From assembly GCA_963677815.1 (NCBI GenBank), contig OY782499.1:1-64000 (forward strand): a DNA stretch of 64,000 nt, read 5' to 3'. The notes under the pieces are model-generated. The model ran no database searches. It was not told the DNA's origin and saw nothing but the letters and a program-made list of their open reading frames with translations. Below are positions 41,002 to 50,234 of this stretch, piece after piece; position 1 is the stretch's first letter, and the number at the start of each line of letters is the position of its first letter. Both the position numbers and the translations under genes were made by a program. Source of the stretch: JAEKNW01 sp963677815 (GTDB taxonomy: Bacteria > Cloacimonadota > Cloacimonadia > Cloacimonadales > JAFGVF01).

Positions 41002-41072
41002 AATAGGCCTCCTAACATTTTTTTATATTATTACTTTTATTTGATTAGTTTCTATGTCAAGAAAAAATTAGA

Positions 41073-42107
41073 TTAAATATGTAATGGAAGACTAACTTTT
41101 TCGCCACTTCTTGCAGACTTATAGAGGGCTTGAATAATCTCAAGTGATTTTCTTCCGCATCTACCATCAGTAGAAGGCTCACACTTTCCAAGAAGTACAT
41201 CTATAACATTACGATAATAAGGGATATGTCCAAAACCATAGACACTTGTTGTAGAGTAAGAAGCTTCTTCTACTAGTTTATCATCATCATCATAATCCTC
41301 AAAATCCCATTTTTCTATTTTATTGATAGCTACTCCACCAATTTTAACAGTTCCTTTTTCTCCTAAGATAGTTATAGAGCCCTCAAAGTTTTTTGGATAA
41401 GTTAACATGGTAACATTCATTGTACCAATTACTCCATTTCTATATTTGATAATCACAGAACCGGTATCTTCAGCTTCAATCTTTCTTTCCATGGTTGCAG
41501 TTTCAGCCATAACAGAGTCAACATTACCGATTAACCAGTACATAGCATCGACATAATGACTTGCTTGGTTCATGAAGGCTCCACCATCAAATTCCCAGGT
41601 TCCTCGCCATTTAGCCATATCATAATAGTTTTGTGGTCGTGTCCAGAAAACATTAGATTGAACCATATAAATTCTACCAAAACGACCTTTATCAATCGCT
41701 TTTTTAAGCAACTGCATTGTAGCATTGAGTCTATTTTGTTTAACTACAAATAGATGAACTTTATACTTATCGCAAGCCTGAATTAAAGAATCTGCATCAT
41801 TGATATTTATTGCCATTGGTTTTTCAGTAATGACATGAATATTTCTTTTAGCTACTTCAATTCCTATTCGTGGATGAATACCACTTGGAGTACAGATGGA
41901 TACTGCATCTAATTCTTCATTTTCTAACATTTCTATATAATCAGTATAATAACTTTCTAAATTGTATGTTTCCTTGGCTTCCTTAGCTCTTTCTTCTATG
42001 ATATCGCAGCAAGTAACAAATTGAGCTTCTTCAATTTGCTTAATAGATTCGAAATGGTTTTTAGAAATTCTTCCACAACCGATAAGACCTAATCTAATTT
42101 TTTTCAT
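41073..42107 (-). CDS. Gfo/Idh/MocA oxidoreductase, WlbA/WbpB-like
   Basis: A 344-residue NAD(H)-dependent sugar dehydrogenase. The N-terminal Rossmann motif is I-G-C-G-R-I-S, with E-K-P-M for the catalytic lysine. Several segments match the UDP-GlcNAcA 3-dehydrogenase WlbA/WbpB: V-K-Q-N-R-L-N, F-W-T-R-P-Q-N-Y-Y-D, W-R-G-T-W-E-F-D-G-G-A-F-M-N-Q-A-S-H-Y, and Y-P-K-N-F-E-G-S-I-T-I-L-G-E. WlbA oxidises UDP-GlcNAcA on the way to 2,3-diacetamido uronic acids of O-antigens. That role fits the epimerase at 51395 and the surrounding glycan genes. No aminotransferase or acetyltransferase of that pathway is in the window. Confidence 0.85.
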   Translation of the reverse strand: MKKIRLGLIGCGRISKNHFESIKQIEEAQFVTCCDIIEERAKEAKETYNLESYYTDYIEMLENEELDAVSICTPSGIHPRIGIEVAKRNIHVITEKPMAININDADSLIQACDKYKVHLFVVKQNRLNATMQLLKKAIDKGRFGRIYMVQSNVFWTRPQNYYDMAKWRGTWEFDGGAFMNQASHYVDAMYWLIGNVDSVMAETATMERKIEAEDTGSVIIKYRNGVIGTMNVTMLTYPKNFEGSITILGEKGTVKIGGVAINKIEKWDFEDYDDDDKLVEEASYSTTSVYGFGHIPYYRNVIDVLLGKCEPSTDGRCGRKSLEIIQALYKSARSGEKVSLPLHI

Positions 42108-42140
42108 TGGTACTCCTGTATAAAATTACATTTAACATAT

Positions 42141-42169
42141 AATAAATTATGGGAATAAATATTTGTCAA
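42141..42169 (-). promoter_or_regulatory. Promoter of the WlbA-like gene
   Basis: On the minus strand TTGACA (42169-42164), 17 bp, then TTTATT (42146-42141), about 34 bases before the ATG; CAGGAG lies near the start. Confidence 0.6.
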
Positions 42170-42248
42170 TAAGATTTTTATAAATTAATTATAATAAATT
42201 TTAAGAAGGTCTTTTTTTGGTCTGAAGTAGAAACCTATATATCATTAT

Positions 42249-42288
42249 TTGGCTTTTTCCAAAGTAGAGTGGGAGCTAAATATAATAG
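42249..42288 (+). repeat. Family B hairpin, copy 2
   Basis: TTGGCTTTTTCCAAAGTAGA, then GTGGGAGCTAAATATAATAG. From AAAGTAGAG onward it equals the 9967 copy. Confidence 0.7.
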
Positions 42289-42314
42289 AGTTTTAAGAAG
42301 ATTTAATTCCTCAT

Positions 42315-42342
42315 AGATCCAGAGGAGCGACATCTTTGTAGA
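42315..42342 (+). repeat. Family D REP-like element
   Basis: AGATCCAGAGGAGCGACATC followed by TTTGTAGA; the left arm is diverged. Confidence 0.65.
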
Positions 42343-42366
42343 TCAAAAAGAAAAAAAATATTCACA

Positions 42367-42389
42367 AGCTCCAGAGGAGCGACATCTTT
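42367..42389 (+). repeat. Family D REP-like element, shortened
   Basis: AGCTCCAGAGGAGCGACATC followed by TTT; the tail breaks off. It lies 52 bp after the previous element. Confidence 0.65.
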
Positions 42390-42558
42390 AAGGATTTTGT
42401 GTTGCACCTTTGGTTTTTAGGTGTTATCTGGCATCTGTTATCTCCGTCATAAATAGTTGGAGCCCAGAGTTCCTCAGCCGCAGGCAAGGGACTTCGGACG
42501 AAGAGAAAGTTAAGATGTCGGAAGTCGCTACTTCGTGAGCAACTCCCGTCATAACGAA

Positions 42559-42620
42559 TCCTTGATTGATACTAACCCTATTAATCATTGGAAACTTAAT
42601 GAGAGATTAACAATCAAGGA
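42559..42620. repeat. Family A long hairpin, copy 3
   Basis: TCCTTGATTG (42559-42568) pairs with CAATCAAGGA (42611-42620). The loop has TTAATCATTGGAAA. Confidence 0.88.
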
Positions 42621-42948
42621 ATAGTAATGCTTTCATAATTTATAAAGCAAGTCTATTTGCAAATGCTTGCCTACATCCGTTCGGTTTATTTCCTTGACAT
42701 AAAAATAAGCATAAATATCGTTACAAATTATATATTAAACCCAAATAATGCAATAGATCTTTGATAATAGCACTATATTCTTTTGCAAAAAGTAACTTAC
42801 ATAATTCTTCCGAATATATATATTATATGCGTCGGAATTCTGTAAGCTATTTTGCTAAAAGAATCTGCACTCTTCGCCTGTGATACGTAGCTTTAGCGAA
42901 GTATTACTAAAGCTCTACTGCACCATCTGGGTTAAAAAGGAATTAACA

Positions 42949-44097
42949 ATGACATATATCTTTTGGGGTTCAGCTGCACTTCTTATTTACCACATAATTT
43001 TATATCCAATACTAATAAAAAGTTTATCAAGCTTAAAGAAAAATCAAGCTGTGAGTGAGATAACAAATTATCCCAGAATCACGGTTTTATGTCCAGCTTT
43101 TAATGAAGAAGACGTTTTAGCAGGTAAGTTAGATTCTTTTGTTAAACTAGATTACCCAAAAGATAAAATTGACTTGATAGTTATTTCAGATGATTCTGAA
43201 GATAAAACTAATGATATAGCCTTAGAATATGCTTCTAGATACAGCAACATATCTCTGAGAGTTCAAAAGCCTCGCAAGGGAAAACCAAGTGGACACAATA
43301 TGATTGAGCCTGATTTACTGTGCGATTATGTTGTTTCAACCGATGCTAACTCAATATTCGCTCCTGATAGCATCAAAGAGTTGGTCGCAATGATTCAAAG
43401 TGATAAGAAAATTGGTCTAGTTTCAGGGCAGTTAAAATATATCACTTCTAATGGAAATTCTTCAGGAGAAGGGGCTTATTGGAAGTATGAGAATTTTATC
43501 AAGAAATGTGAGTCTAGACTTAAATCAATCATAGTTGCCAATGGTTCAATTTTCCTCATCAAAAGAGACTTATTTACTCAAATTCATCCAGCATCCACAG
43601 ATGATTTTGAAAGAACTTTGATTACTTTAGAAAATCATCAAATCGCAAAATTTCAGCCTTCAGCCATAGTAGAAGAAGAAGTTTCCCAAGAGAGTAAAGA
43701 AGAGTTCAAAAGAAAGATTAGAATTATCTCACGTGAATGGGATGCTGTTAAAAGACACAAGCAACTACTTAACCCCTTCAAATACTTCTATGCTTCTTTT
43801 TCACTAATCTCTCACAAAATCTTGCGCTGGTTATTCTTCATCTTTGTAATATTATTATTCTGGTCAAATATCTGGCTCGCAGTAACAGATGGTAAGTTAT
43901 ATCTAGCACTAATAGTCTTACAAGCTTTCTTTTATGTTATTGGTGGACTTGACTTTGTTGTAAAAAATGGAAATCCATTGAAAAAGATAACTAAGCTTCC
44001 TGGTTATTTTATGATAATGATTGTATCTTCAATGCTAGCATTTTTTAGATTCCTCAAAGGAAATCAGAAAGCTACTTGGTCAACTATTAGATCTTAA
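42949..44097 (+). CDS. Glycosyltransferase family 2, membrane-anchored
   Basis: A 382-residue GT-A enzyme with one N-terminal membrane segment, then V-L-C-P-A-F-N-E-E at the start of the catalytic domain and D-D-S-E-D. S-T-D-A-N stands in the place of the DXD metal motif. A membrane-embedded C-terminal part follows, with two or three segments. It is similar in layout to processive beta-glycan synthases (poly-GlcNAc or cellulose type), though the Q-x-x-R-W motif reads S-R-E-W-D. I chose ATG 42949 because AAAAGG precedes it; earlier starts lie in repeat-derived DNA. It is convergent with the next gene, the two stops overlapping in TTAA. Confidence 0.87.
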   Translation: MTYIFWGSAALLIYHIILYPILIKSLSSLKKNQAVSEITNYPRITVLCPAFNEEDVLAGKLDSFVKLDYPKDKIDLIVISDDSEDKTNDIALEYASRYSNISLRVQKPRKGKPSGHNMIEPDLLCDYVVSTDANSIFAPDSIKELVAMIQSDKKIGLVSGQLKYITSNGNSSGEGAYWKYENFIKKCESRLKSIIVANGSIFLIKRDLFTQIHPASTDDFERTLITLENHQIAKFQPSAIVEEEVSQESKEEFKRKIRIISREWDAVKRHKQLLNPFKYFYASFSLISHKILRWLFFIFVILLFWSNIWLAVTDGKLYLALIVLQAFFYVIGGLDFVVKNGNPLKKITKLPGYFMIMIVSSMLAFFRFLKGNQKATWSTIRS

Positions 44098-45110
44098 TCT
44101 CCATTTCCATTATCTAAATAAGGCTGAATTATTCCCATTACTTCTTGGGCAGATAACTTAGTTAAACAATCAGGAACTTGAGTAAGACTAAGCCATTCAG
44201 AAGGTGGTGGAGCAGGTATTGCAGACCTTATGATATGAGTTTTAGCTGATATAGGAGCAGTAATCTTTTCATTAGCTGGACCAAATATAATAAAAAGTTC
44301 AGCATCAAAACAAGAAGCTACATGTCCAAGACCAGAATCACTGTTTAAGAAATAGTCACACTTGCTTAAAAGGGCTGCAGTTTGAAACATAGAACAATTA
44401 TCAGCAACTTTTATACCTGTTTGACTAGAAATTTCCTGACCCAAGGCTACTTCATCAGGTCCAATAAAGAGGATTAAATTAAGATTATCCTCTTTTTGTA
44501 AGAGTTTAATGAGCTCAATATAGTGTTGACTAGGCCAACGTCTATAGAATGATTTTTGATTACAACCAGGATGAATACCAAAAAGCTTTTTCCCTGTTAA
44601 AGAGTTCTTTTGTAAATATTCTTCTGCAAAAGCATAATCTTCATCATCTAAACAGAAAAAAGTCTTTCTCTCAACTTTATCTAAGGCAAATTTTGAAAGA
44701 AGTTTCAAATTACTATCTAAGCGATGAATATTAGGATTAAAGTGGTATTGTTCTTTAAAAACTAATTTTAGAGGTTTTGTACGAAATTCTCCTATTGGGT
44801 ATTTAATGTTTAGTAATGACAAAAATATTTGTGATTTTCTTGGAGATATACCCGTTGTTGCTAAACCATAATCATATCTGTTCTTGCGTAAAACTGGAAT
44901 TAGTTTGATGAAATCTTTTATAGAGTTTTGACAATAATATATTTGATTAATTAGCTTACACTTCTTAATAGGAAATGTTGCAGCCTTGGAAGTTATTAAG
45001 AAGTCAATTTGACTATTGGGGTATTGCTCTTTTAAAGCTCTGAGAGCAGGAGTTAGAATTATTAAATCCCCCATTCCCCAAGTATGTACGAAGAGTATTT
45101 TCATATTCAA
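44094..45110 (-). CDS. Glycosyltransferase family 9
   Basis: A 338-residue GT9 (heptosyltransferase-like) protein. The N-terminal W-G-M-G-D-L-I-I-L-T-P-A-L is the family start, G-I-H-P-G-C the middle loop, and N-S-D-S-G-L-G-H-V-A-S the C-terminal nucleotide-sugar site. The ATG overlaps the stop of the upstream GT4 gene (ATGA). Its 3' end overlaps by four bases the stop of the convergent GT2 gene. It acts in the cytoplasm on a lipid-linked or core acceptor. Unlike the GT9 at 21109, it has no Cys-rich leader. Confidence 0.9.
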   Translation of the reverse strand: MNMKILFVHTWGMGDLIILTPALRALKEQYPNSQIDFLITSKAATFPIKKCKLINQIYYCQNSIKDFIKLIPVLRKNRYDYGLATTGISPRKSQIFLSLLNIKYPIGEFRTKPLKLVFKEQYHFNPNIHRLDSNLKLLSKFALDKVERKTFFCLDDEDYAFAEEYLQKNSLTGKKLFGIHPGCNQKSFYRRWPSQHYIELIKLLQKEDNLNLILFIGPDEVALGQEISSQTGIKVADNCSMFQTAALLSKCDYFLNSDSGLGHVASCFDAELFIIFGPANEKITAPISAKTHIIRSAIPAPPPSEWLSLTQVPDCLTKLSAQEVMGIIQPYLDNGNGD

Positions 45111-46423
45111 TTCCCTTCATTTTCGAGTGATAATTTTATTTTATTAGCCATCAACTCTACACCTCTTTCAAAATTATATTTCTCTAAGACACGATATCTT
45201 GATTCAGTAAAAAGAACTTGCTGAGGGAAAGTTAAGACTTTTTCAAATAATTCAGCAATTTCATCTTCATTATTTCCCCAACAGATTAGTCCACTTTGGC
45301 TTGCTTGAAAAAAATCTGCCATTTCGCCAACTCTGTTTGAAAAACTAAGGATAGGTTTACATAAATAAGCATATTCAAAAATCTTTATAGATAGTGCTTC
45401 TGGATGAAGATCAGGATAATAAAAATGTAAGAATACATCAGCTTTGTTTAACTGTTTTAGAAGCTCGCTTCTCTCAACTCTACCATGAAAGATAATATGG
45501 TCATTTATATCATAAGAATCAATAAAGTTCTTTGTTTCTTCATCTACAGCACCAAAAATATGTAATTCTGGAGTTATTGAAGTTTTCTTTAAAAATTTCA
45601 CAAAGCCATTGAGAAATTTTGTTGGATTATAAATATCTGAGTTTATACTAATTGAACCTACATAATAGAAGGTGATTCTATCTTTTCTAAAAGGAACTTG
45701 AGAAATATCTAATTCCTTATAATCACTTTTAACAAAGCCATTCGGTATAGTAAAGCAATTTTTCTGTTTAGGATATATTCTAAGAAAATTATTAGTCATA
45801 GTATCAGTAACAGAAAAAACATTGCTAGCATTATTAACACATCTCTTTTCCCAAAATTTATTTAATCTCTTTCTAAAAAATGTTTCTGGCTTAAGTTCTC
45901 GTTTATGAGTTGATTGATCAATCTGAGCAACTTTTATCCACTCATCTCTAAAGTCTAAAGAGTAGTCAATACCTGTAAGTTTCTTAAGAAAATAACCTGT
46001 TAGAGCTGGAGAATAAGGTCCTAAGCAAAAAGAAACATGCTTAATGTTGTGTTTCTTTATTAGCTTTATTGCACTAGGAATAATCTTAATCGACCAAAGT
46101 AAATAACTATCAGGAGAAAGAATCAAATCTTTTATAGACATTATAAGTTTATTCTTAGCTTGAGTTAATTTAGAAGTTTTCTTATACAAATTTATGCTGT
46201 TCTTTTTTGTATAATTAATCGGGTTATTAACTCTATGAATCTCTATTTTTGGATCAATCTCCAGCAAAGTCTCTTCATGCCAGTGATGCTTTCCATCATA
46301 AGCTGTTAACACAACAGGTAGAATACCATTATTTGGCAGAAATCTCGCAATCCTACTTACTCTAAAAGTGTAAGTCATTTGATATGGTGGGAAATAATAG
46401 ACAATATACAGTATTTTTTTCAT
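45107..46423 (-). CDS. Glycosyltransferase family 4
   Basis: A 438-residue GT-B protein starting with I-V-Y-Y-F-P-P, as the GT4 at 18753 does. The donor half contains Y-Y-V-G-S-I, F-H-G-R-V-E-R and L-S-I-K-I-F-E-Y-A-Y-L-C-K-P-I-L. AAGGAGA precedes the ATG. It is coupled to the GT9 gene by a 4-base overlap. It is probably one of the transferases assembling the repeat unit of the surface polysaccharide; sugars unknown. Confidence 0.88.
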   Translation of the reverse strand: MKKILYIVYYFPPYQMTYTFRVSRIARFLPNNGILPVVLTAYDGKHHWHEETLLEIDPKIEIHRVNNPINYTKKNSINLYKKTSKLTQAKNKLIMSIKDLILSPDSYLLWSIKIIPSAIKLIKKHNIKHVSFCLGPYSPALTGYFLKKLTGIDYSLDFRDEWIKVAQIDQSTHKRELKPETFFRKRLNKFWEKRCVNNASNVFSVTDTMTNNFLRIYPKQKNCFTIPNGFVKSDYKELDISQVPFRKDRITFYYVGSISINSDIYNPTKFLNGFVKFLKKTSITPELHIFGAVDEETKNFIDSYDINDHIIFHGRVERSELLKQLNKADVFLHFYYPDLHPEALSIKIFEYAYLCKPILSFSNRVGEMADFFQASQSGLICWGNNEDEIAELFEKVLTFPQQVLFTESRYRVLEKYNFERGVELMANKIKLSLENEGN

Positions 46424-46503
46424 ATTAAACGTGTCTCCTTAAACTTGTACAAGAGGGATAGATTAAATATTGAAACAAAATATTATTAAGTTGAATCATG
46501 TCG

Positions 46504-47697
46504 CTATTTACCATAATCAAGAAGAACTTCCTTATATAATTCGAATAACTCTTTATTCTTGCCTGCATATCTTAATTTAACAGATTCAGCAGCTTTGAAC
46601 CCCATTGTATTTATCAATTCAGGGTTCTCATAGAATTTCTCAATTTGTTGAGCAATTTGATCAGGTGCTTTAAAATCTACAAAGAAGCCATTCTCACCTC
46701 GTTGAACAATTTCTAAAGGTCCATAAGTAGGAGTAGATATTGCAGGGCAACCACAAGCCATAGCTTCAACTAAAGATAATCCAAATGAGTCTTTTAGAGA
46801 AGGGAAAATAACTACATCAGAAGCATTATACCAATATGTTAGTTCTCTTTGAGGAAGTGAAGAAATCAAAGAAACTTGATTTTCAATATGTAAGTTAGTA
46901 ATCTCGTTAAGAATATTATCTTTTTCACTCCCATCTCCAATTAAAACTAATTTAATATTCTTGCCTCTGAAAAAGGACATTGCTTTGATAACATCTATAT
47001 GTCTTTTCTGAGGAATTAAATTGGCAACATAGATTAACACTAAACTAAAAGAATCTAGTTTTAGTCTTTTTTTAAGTTCTTCTTTAGGTATGATTCTAAA
47101 CAAATCACTGTTATAACTATTTTGTATGGTGATTGGATTAATCTCGGGAACAACTTTCTTCATTAATTCTGAAAAAGCTAGTGAGACTCCAATCACTCTA
47201 TTTGCATTTAATAATGCATCACGAAATCTTGCTATGATAGCTGGTGAAAATTGTTTAACATTTGTTTGTTCTAATGAATCTGGAAGACATCTATTTGTAT
47301 CCATTCCATGGCTAGTAACAAGATAAGGGATATTCCATTTCTTGGCCAAAATTTTTGCCACCATACCAGAAGGAAAACCATTTTGAGCATGAATTAGATC
47401 AAAGTCTGTTCTTTTGAATTTCTTCATCAATTTTCTAGCAACGTTGAATGGTTCATACTCTGTTAGATATTCTTTTGGAAGCCCCCAATGCAAAGTTAGT
47501 GACATCTCACTTTTTGAAAGTGTTTTTTGCTGGGTTGTACTGAAGATATTCTTTAACTTACATTTTTTATATTTAAAAAATTTCCAATAACTCAGATGTA
47601 TATTAAAATGAACTTCAATATTTCCTATATTCTTTAAATCTATTATTTGGTTTTGAATAAATGAAGTATCATAACTATTCAGAAATAGAACTTTCAT
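46504..47697 (-). CDS. Glycosyltransferase family 4
   Basis: A 397-residue GT-B protein. H-A-Q-N-G-F-P-S-G-M-V-A lies in the acceptor domain. The donor domain has I-P-Q-K-R-H-I-D-V-I, the E-x7-E block with S-F-G-L-S-L-V-E-A-M-A-C-G-C-P, and G-P-L-E-I-V. These are strong GT4 signatures. It overlaps the flippase gene upstream by 23 bases. An 80-bp spacer separates it from the following GT4 gene, which has its own ribosome site. Confidence 0.92.
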   Translation of the reverse strand: MKVLFLNSYDTSFIQNQIIDLKNIGNIEVHFNIHLSYWKFFKYKKCKLKNIFSTTQQKTLSKSEMSLTLHWGLPKEYLTEYEPFNVARKLMKKFKRTDFDLIHAQNGFPSGMVAKILAKKWNIPYLVTSHGMDTNRCLPDSLEQTNVKQFSPAIIARFRDALLNANRVIGVSLAFSELMKKVVPEINPITIQNSYNSDLFRIIPKEELKKRLKLDSFSLVLIYVANLIPQKRHIDVIKAMSFFRGKNIKLVLIGDGSEKDNILNEITNLHIENQVSLISSLPQRELTYWYNASDVVIFPSLKDSFGLSLVEAMACGCPAISTPTYGPLEIVQRGENGFFVDFKAPDQIAQQIEKFYENPELINTMGFKAAESVKLRYAGKNKELFELYKEVLLDYGK

Positions 47698-48973
47698 AGT
47701 TACCCCTCCTAAAATAATATACTAAATAGCAGTTGCTTAATAATGAATTTATAATAAACACTAAAGTAGTTGCATATGCGGCCCCAATAATCCCATATTT
47801 AACGATAAATATATAATCCAATAAAATATTCAATACTCCACTGATACTAGTAATAACAACATTAACTTTAATTTTATGCAATGCAGCAATAAAATTACCT
47901 GCAGGGATTCTCAAAGTACCAGCAAAGAAGAATCCGATTAAGAGAATTCTTAAAGCAGGAATAGAATATGCATATTTAGCTGTAAACAGTAAATTGACAA
48001 TAAATGGAGCAAAAACATATAGTATAGTAGTTATTAAGAGGTTTATTATAGCAAGTTTTCCTACCACTAAAAGATATTTGCTACGAACATATTCTTTGCT
48101 ATTAGCATTCTTCCTAATGTAGGGATAAATAAACAAAATTACCGATTGGGGAATAAATATTAAGTTAGAAGGTAGAAGAGTAGCTGCCTTATATTGAGCT
48201 ACAAGAATACTACTAGCTAATATCTGACCAACCAAAAAAGTATCAATTAAATAAAGTAATCTTGAAATTAAGTTGTTACCTAACGAGATCATTGAGAACT
48301 TGATAAAATCTAATTTAACTTTTGATTTCAATATAGGTAGATTGGGGATATTCTCTTTATCCAAATGCCTGCAGAAAAGATAATCAAAAAGATAACTGCT
48401 CATTTGAGACATAATTAGGCCTGGTAAGGAGAAGAAGTAACCTAATAAAAGCAATGAAATTGAACGATAGAAAGCAAAAAATAAAACTGAATAAGAGAAC
48501 TCTCTGTTTCTAAAAGTGGCTCTGAAGTAATTTTTATAGTTCTCCGCTAAACCAAATAAAAACATTGATATTGCTAATATCGCTACAACTTTATTAGTAT
48601 TAGGTATTTTAAATTTATAGAAAAAAAGAAATATCAAGCTAAACGCTAATAAGACTATGTTGCCGTATATACTTAATTTATTCCCAAATAAAAATAGTCT
48701 CCTAGCTTTATTTTCCTTTTGATCTTTACTACAATATTGTAATATACCGACATTAGAACCAGCACCTTGTAGCAGTGTTAAAAGGGTAAATATATTAAAG
48801 GCATAAGACCAAAATCCATACACTCCTACATCTAAAATCCTAACTAACAATATTGAAGAAAGCATAAAAATAAATTTAGAAACAGTATTCGCTCCAAAGA
48901 TATGTAGAAAACCTTTCTCCATTAGTTTCTTAAAAAAAACTAGGGATCTATTATATAACGAATTAAGATTCAT
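47675..48973 (-). CDS. wzx: Oligosaccharide flippase, Wzx-like (MATE/PST family)
   Basis: A 432-residue inner-membrane protein with about 12-14 hydrophobic segments. The N-terminal F-G-A-N-T-V-S-K-F-I-F-M-L-S-S and the G-V-Y-G-F-W-S-Y-A-F motif are typical of polysaccharide flippases. Wzx moves the undecaprenyl-linked repeat unit across the inner membrane. It is flanked by the polymerase and a GT4 gene with overlaps of 11 and 23 bases, consistent with a Wzx/Wzy-dependent locus. Confidence 0.9.
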   Translation of the reverse strand: MNLNSLYNRSLVFFKKLMEKGFLHIFGANTVSKFIFMLSSILLVRILDVGVYGFWSYAFNIFTLLTLLQGAGSNVGILQYCSKDQKENKARRLFLFGNKLSIYGNIVLLAFSLIFLFFYKFKIPNTNKVVAILAISMFLFGLAENYKNYFRATFRNREFSYSVLFFAFYRSISLLLLGYFFSLPGLIMSQMSSYLFDYLFCRHLDKENIPNLPILKSKVKLDFIKFSMISLGNNLISRLLYLIDTFLVGQILASSILVAQYKAATLLPSNLIFIPQSVILFIYPYIRKNANSKEYVRSKYLLVVGKLAIINLLITTILYVFAPFIVNLLFTAKYAYSIPALRILLIGFFFAGTLRIPAGNFIAALHKIKVNVVITSISGVLNILLDYIFIVKYGIIGAAYATTLVFIINSLLSNCYLVYYFRRGNYESSISE

Positions 48974-50234
48974 CAGATGTACTTTTTACCCGGTTAATAT
49001 ATACAAAAGCACTTAAATAACCAATAAACACCCAGACTTGGAAGATAGAAAACAGGCTTGAAGGAATAAAACCGACTAAAAAGAAAATTGGTACTTGGAA
49101 CATATTCATCTCGGCTAATATTTTGGTTTCTCCCCTTTCTCTATTGTAAATTGTGACTATTTTTTTGAATAGACTAAATAAAAAGAAAAAGAATGGTATA
49201 ACTAACACAATTCCATAATTTGCTAATAACTCAAAAAGATAACTATGCGTGTTCTCAATCCAGCCTATTTTAGCAAACTCACCCTTTTTTGCATGATAAT
49301 CGTAGTTGCCTGCTCCAACACCTACAAGTTTTGATTCTTGGAAATAATAAAAAGCGTTTTTTATCATATTTATTCTGATCTTTGTTGAACCTATTGTGTA
49401 ATTATCTACCTCCTGTCCTATTGATTCATATTGGAATTTTAGATAAGCTTTTGCGAGTTCAAGTTCTTTGCTTTTGTGAATTGAGATATACCCATAAATC
49501 ATTAACAAAGCAATAACTATTAATCCAATAAGTTTTAAAGATCTTTTTTTTATTAATAAATACATAAGAAATGGAATTGAGATAATCATACTTATCCTAG
49601 CACCTGCTAAAGCAGCAATCACAACAAAAAAAATTACTATTGATATGTACACTAATTGCTGATAAAACTTTTTGGCAACAAGAAAGAAATATCCTGCAAT
49701 GGGTAGCATCATAGAAGTAATGACAGTTTGATTATTCTCATTATAATAGAAACCAGTAGGAATAGGTATCTGAATACCTGAGTATCTAGATATGGAAAGA
49801 TGATTCCCAGTTCTCAGTTCCCACAAGGAAGTTAAAATGTATATAACACCAATCCCTAAAATCATTTTTAAGAACAAGTTATGATTAGTAAATATTTTCA
49901 CTAAAAAGAAAAAGGTGATATAATATATTAGGAAATGCAGAACTATATAGCGAATTTGCAGATAATAATACTGGAGGTTATCAACCCAGAATACTGTTAA
50001 CAATGGATAAAGCAAATAAAGCAAGAAGAATAAAGCTGCCGCTTTTGAGTATGCGACAAAAGAAACGTCTACCCGATTGGCAACTGAGATCAGAGATATT
50101 ACTAAAATACTGGCTGCTATCATCAAAAAGTATGAGTACCCATATAAAGGCAGAAAAATACTCATATTTAGGATAATGAAGGCTAGTTTGTAGTAAGAAT
50201 TAAGACTTGATTCTTTTTCTATCATCTTTACCAA
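48963..50234 (-). CDS. wzy: O-antigen polymerase/ligase, Wzy-like
   Basis: A 423-residue membrane protein with about 11-12 segments and a large periplasmic loop. It contains V-G-A-G-N-Y-D-Y-H and W-I-E-N-T-H-S-Y-L-F-E-L-L-A-N-Y-G, the H-S-x-x-L-E-x-x-x-x-x-G pattern of the O-antigen ligase/polymerase (Wzy_C) family. It either polymerises repeat units or ligates them; beside wzx and wzz, polymerase is more likely. It overlaps the Wzz gene by 35 bases; an ATG three codons later is an alternative start. Confidence 0.88.
   Translation of the reverse strand: MVKMIEKESSLNSYYKLAFIILNMSIFLPLYGYSYFLMIAASILVISLISVANRVDVSFVAYSKAAALFFLLYLLYPLLTVFWVDNLQYYYLQIRYIVLHFLIYYITFFFLVKIFTNHNLFLKMILGIGVIYILTSLWELRTGNHLSISRYSGIQIPIPTGFYYNENNQTVITSMMLPIAGYFFLVAKKFYQQLVYISIVIFFVVIAALAGARISMIISIPFLMYLLIKKRSLKLIGLIVIALLMIYGYISIHKSKELELAKAYLKFQYESIGQEVDNYTIGSTKIRINMIKNAFYYFQESKLVGVGAGNYDYHAKKGEFAKIGWIENTHSYLFELLANYGIVLVIPFFFFLFSLFKKIVTIYNRERGETKILAEMNMFQVPIFFLVGFIPSSLFSIFQVWVFIGYLSAFVYINRVKSTSDES

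Larger units (their letters stand above)
42108..42948. other. Long repeat-rich intergenic region
   Basis: No gene is visible in 840 bp. It holds, in order, a promoter for the minus-strand gene, family B, D, D and A repeats, and remnants between them (GAGTTCCTCAGCCGCAGGCA and GGGACTTCGGACG near 42470-42500). The last 250 bp contain TTGACA near 42694 and TACTGCACCATCTGGGTTAA just before the glycosyltransferase start. Confidence 0.7.
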
